Below are positions 1-7,110 of a stretch of DNA of 7,110 nt, piece by piece. The notes below the pieces were generated by a model. The model did no database searches and was not told the DNA's origin. It saw only the letters and a program-made list of their open reading frames with translations. The DNA is from Caldilineaceae bacterium. GTDB taxonomy: Bacteria; Chloroflexota; Anaerolineae; Caldilineales; Caldilineaceae. Both the position numbers and the translations under genes were made by a program. The DNA lies in NCBI GenBank assembly GCA_026645635.1, contig JAPKMV010000170.1, positions 1-7,110 of the forward strand. Direction: 5' to 3'. The first letter of the stretch is position 1; every line of letters starts with the position of its first letter.

Positions 1-84
1 GCAGTAGGGACATTGGATCGTAGGCGCGGCGCCGTCGTAGGTGAGTGGGGCGTTGCACGACGGGCACTGCAGTTGCTTCAACAT
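1..84 (-). CDS. Zinc-ribbon protein, N-terminal fragment (runs off the left edge)
   Basis: An ATG at 84-82 on the minus strand opens a frame of 28 codons that is still open at base 1, so only the N-terminus is present. The visible peptide starts MLKQLQCPSCNAPL and ends in a second CPYC pair: Cys7, Cys10, Cys25 and Cys28, giving CxxC-x14-CxxC, a zinc-ribbon knuckle pair. The start lies 7 nt after the stop of the SNF2 helicase gene, and a GAGGGGG purine run overlapping the end of that gene can serve as ribosome binding site, so the two genes are probably co-transcribed and coupled. Small proteins beginning with this type of ribbon, followed by longer C-terminal regions of varied nature, are familiar to me from Chloroflexota, but this is recollection, not a search. 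The function cannot be told from 28 residues; the ribbon could bind nucleic acid or protein. The start choice is well supported by the spacing, the purine run and the immediate Cys motif. Confidence 0.72.
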   Translation of the reverse strand, partial: MLKQLQCPSCNAPLTYDGAAPTIQCPYC

Positions 85-91
85 GGTGCGC

Positions 92-2044
<1,953 letters not shown>

Positions 2045-2052
2045 GGGCTGGC

Positions 2053-3291
<1,239 letters not shown>

Positions 3292-3356
3292 ATGCTTATT
3301 GCTCGCTTTCGCTGGGTGAACCCTATTTTTGCTGGTGCCATGAATTTATTGTGGAA

Positions 3357-3378
3357 GGGGCGCAGTCTACTGCGCCCC
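3357..3378. repeat. Perfect 10-bp inverted repeat in the synthase leader
   Basis: The sequence ggggcgcagt-ct-actgcgcccc is a perfect inverted repeat with a 2-bp centre. It sits just downstream of the predicted transcription start of the synthase operon and about 65 bp before its ATG. As DNA it could be an operator for a dimeric repressor; as RNA it would form a very stable GC-rich hairpin, with the innermost pairs opening to a loop of 4-6 nt. Neither strand has a proper T-run after it, so an intrinsic terminator is unlikely. Confidence 0.6.
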
Positions 3379-3389
3379 GAAATGAAAGT

Positions 3390-3417
3390 CTTATACGGAA
3401 TGCCGATCGGATGTCGC
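3390..3417 (-). promoter_or_regulatory. Candidate sigma-70-type promoter for the synthase-SNF2 operon
   Basis: Read on the minus strand, GCGACA (3417-3412) and TATAAG (3395-3390) are separated by 16 bp, matching the -35 and -10 consensus at 4/6 and 5/6 positions. Transcription would start near 3383 and give a leader of about 90 nt before the ATG at 3291. The spacer contains the 8-bp palindrome ccgatcgg (3403-3410). The match is reasonable but unproven. Confidence 0.42.
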
Positions 3418-3580
3418 CCGCTGTTGTCGAAATGCCCGCCACGCCTGAATTATATGAGACGCGCCCCTCTCCGTCAAAACGTGAGGAGGGCTGCCCATCC
3501 CGCCCATCGCTTCTCGCCCCGAACTGGAAGCCCCCACGCCAGGCGTAGTTCAAGGCGAGATCCCGCCACGACAGTCCGGG
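3418..3580. other. Intergenic stretch without a gene
   Basis: Together with the neighbouring leader and repeats this forms the divergent intergenic region 3292-3910. I find no gene with a plausible start, ribosome binding site and recognisable product here. There is a weak, imperfect hairpin around 3464-3490 (cccctctcc and gaggaggg arms around cgt-caaa-acg). The 13-mer ggcgtagttcaag (3542-3554) reappears with one mismatch at 3673-3685, just after the first 90-bp repeat, hinting at a further, decayed copy of the same repetitive unit. Confidence 0.5.
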
Positions 3581-3670
3581 AAGATGCCGGCCCCTTCGCG
3601 TCTTTCGTACATTTCGTGTCTATCGTGCTCCAAACCCCCTCACCCTGCACAAGCCCTGCCCCGCTCCCGC
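3581..3670. repeat. 90-bp intergenic direct repeat, copy A
   Basis: This segment is repeated exactly 150 bp downstream (3731-3820) with 83 of 90 bases identical. The shared half from tatcgtgctc through ccctgcac (3621-3650) is identical over 30 bp. The first part is built of degenerate 9-mers: ccttcgcgt (3593), ctttcgtac (3602), atttcgtgt (3611) and ctatcgtgc (3620). The second part is C-rich (ccccctcaccctgcac, ctgccccgctcccgc). It does not look protein-coding and has no transposase or target-site duplication that I can see. Confidence 0.85.
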
Positions 3671-3719
3671 CGGGCGTATTTCAAGTTGGGGGCGCAAGAA
3701 CCCGGATCGCGAAGGACGC

Positions 3720-3765
3720 GAAAGGTGCGAAAGATGGCGGCGCCTTCGTGTCTTTCGCACCTTTC
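3720..3765. repeat. Perfect 15-bp inverted repeat (hairpin) at the head of copy B
   Basis: The arm gaaaggtgcgaaaga (3720-3734) is exactly complementary to tctttcgcacctttc (3751-3765), with a 16-nt loop. The pairing extends outward with gaps and wobbles toward 3714 and 3771. The left arm belongs to inverted 9-mers (gatcgcgaa 3705, ggacgcgaa 3714, aggtgcgaa 3723) facing the direct 9-mers of copy B. Copy A has no such facing arm. The stem could be a transcript-stabilising or terminating structure or a protein site, but no T-run follows. Confidence 0.75.
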
Positions 3766-3820
3766 GTGGCTATCGTGCTCCAAACCCCCTCACCCTGCAC
3801 ACGCCCTGCCCCGCTCCCGC
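3731..3820. repeat. 90-bp intergenic direct repeat, copy B
   Basis: This is the second copy of the unit at 3581-3670, with 7 mismatches in 90. Its four tandem 9-mers are ccttcgtgt (3743), ctttcgcac (3752), ctttcgtgg (3761) and ctatcgtgc (3770), giving a consensus near ctttcgtgN. Copy B ends about 10 bp before the predicted -35 of the recQ-like gene, so it forms the upstream edge of that promoter. Short cttcgtg/ctttcgtg repeats of this kind occur between genes in several environmental phyla as I recall; no database comparison was possible. Confidence 0.85.
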
Positions 3821-3848
3821 CTGCGGACGTGCACAAATGCGCCGCAGG
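3820..3848. promoter_or_regulatory. Candidate operator: 7-bp inverted repeat over the recQ promoter
   Basis: The half-sites cctgcgg (3820-3826) and ccgcagg (3842-3848) are perfectly complementary, with 15 bp between them and 22 bp from start to start, close to two helical turns. The centre holds the palindrome gtgcac (3829-3834). The element covers the predicted -35 and most of the spacer, a position suited to a dimeric repressor. The regulator is unknown. Confidence 0.35.
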
Positions 3849-3857
3849 TGGTACAAT
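3830..3857 (+). promoter_or_regulatory. Candidate sigma-70-type promoter for the RecQ-like helicase gene
   Basis: tgcaca (3830-3835) and tacaat (3852-3857) are spaced by 16 bp and match the consensus at 4/6 and 5/6 positions. Transcription would start near 3864, leaving a leader of about 47 nt before the ATG at 3911. The -10 is the best in this region on the plus strand. Confidence 0.5.
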
Positions 3858-3910
3858 CTTCTCGCCATCCAAATTGCGCGCCGCAACATGTTGGAGAACT
3901 TGGGACCTTC

Positions 3911-7110
<3,200 letters not shown>

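Noticed and set aside
3357..3378. Intrinsic terminator at the perfect inverted repeat
   Set aside because: No T-run follows on either strand, and no upstream gene ends there; both flanking genes start and run away from this region.
3581..3820. Possible CRISPR array, given repeats at regular spacing
   Set aside because: There are only two long copies with 7 differences, the intervening sequence is partly related to the repeats, the 9-mers are tandem without spacers, and no cas gene is visible.
3681..3872. A 63-codon minus-strand open frame in the intergenic region
   Set aside because: It consists of the translated repeat (GAKDTKAPPSFAPFASFA) and lacks a ribosome binding site and any known family feature.

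Overview
The window is GC-rich bacterial DNA with two divergent transcription units separated by a repeat-bearing intergenic region of about 620 bp. It looks like a Chloroflexota (Anaerolineae or Caldilineae-type) genome. That assignment rests on general resemblance only: the GC-rich codon use, the style of the small zinc-ribbon protein at the left edge, and the intergenic repeats built from cttcgtg/ctttcgtg units. It could not be tested here.

Left unit (minus strand, read from about 3390 down to 1): a FabF-like beta-ketoacyl-ACP synthase (3291-2053), then after 8 nt a compact RapA-like SNF2 helicase with an N-terminal zinc ribbon (2044-92), then after 7 nt the first 28 codons of a zinc-ribbon protein that leaves the window (84-1). 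The tiny gaps indicate one operon. A promoter candidate and a perfect 10-bp inverted repeat lie in the leader of the synthase gene.

Intergenic region (3292-3910): no credible gene. It holds two 90-bp direct repeats exactly 150 bp apart (83/90 identical), each starting with tandem degenerate 9-mers of the ctttcgtg type. Inverted 9-mers beside the second copy give a perfect 15-bp hairpin stem. The recQ-side promoter candidate carries a 7-bp inverted repeat across its -35 and spacer.

Right unit (plus strand): one very long reading frame from 3911 through the window end (1066 complete codons, no stop). It encodes a RecQ-family DNA helicase with an extra alpha-helical, TPR-like N-terminal region of about 270 residues, a complete helicase core, two winged-helix-like segments placed before the zinc-binding Cys cluster, an RQC-like winged helix and the start of an HRDC domain. 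A 1038-codon open frame on the opposite strand of this gene is a shadow.

Together the window holds two nucleic-acid helicases of different families, in divergent units, and a fatty-acid/polyketide condensing enzyme co-transcribed with one of them. No complete defence island, CRISPR array, tRNA, rRNA or insertion sequence is visible. The points most worth following are the TPR-like/RecQ fusion with its rearranged C-terminal half, the synthase-SNF2-zinc-ribbon operon, and the 9-mer-based intergenic repeat.
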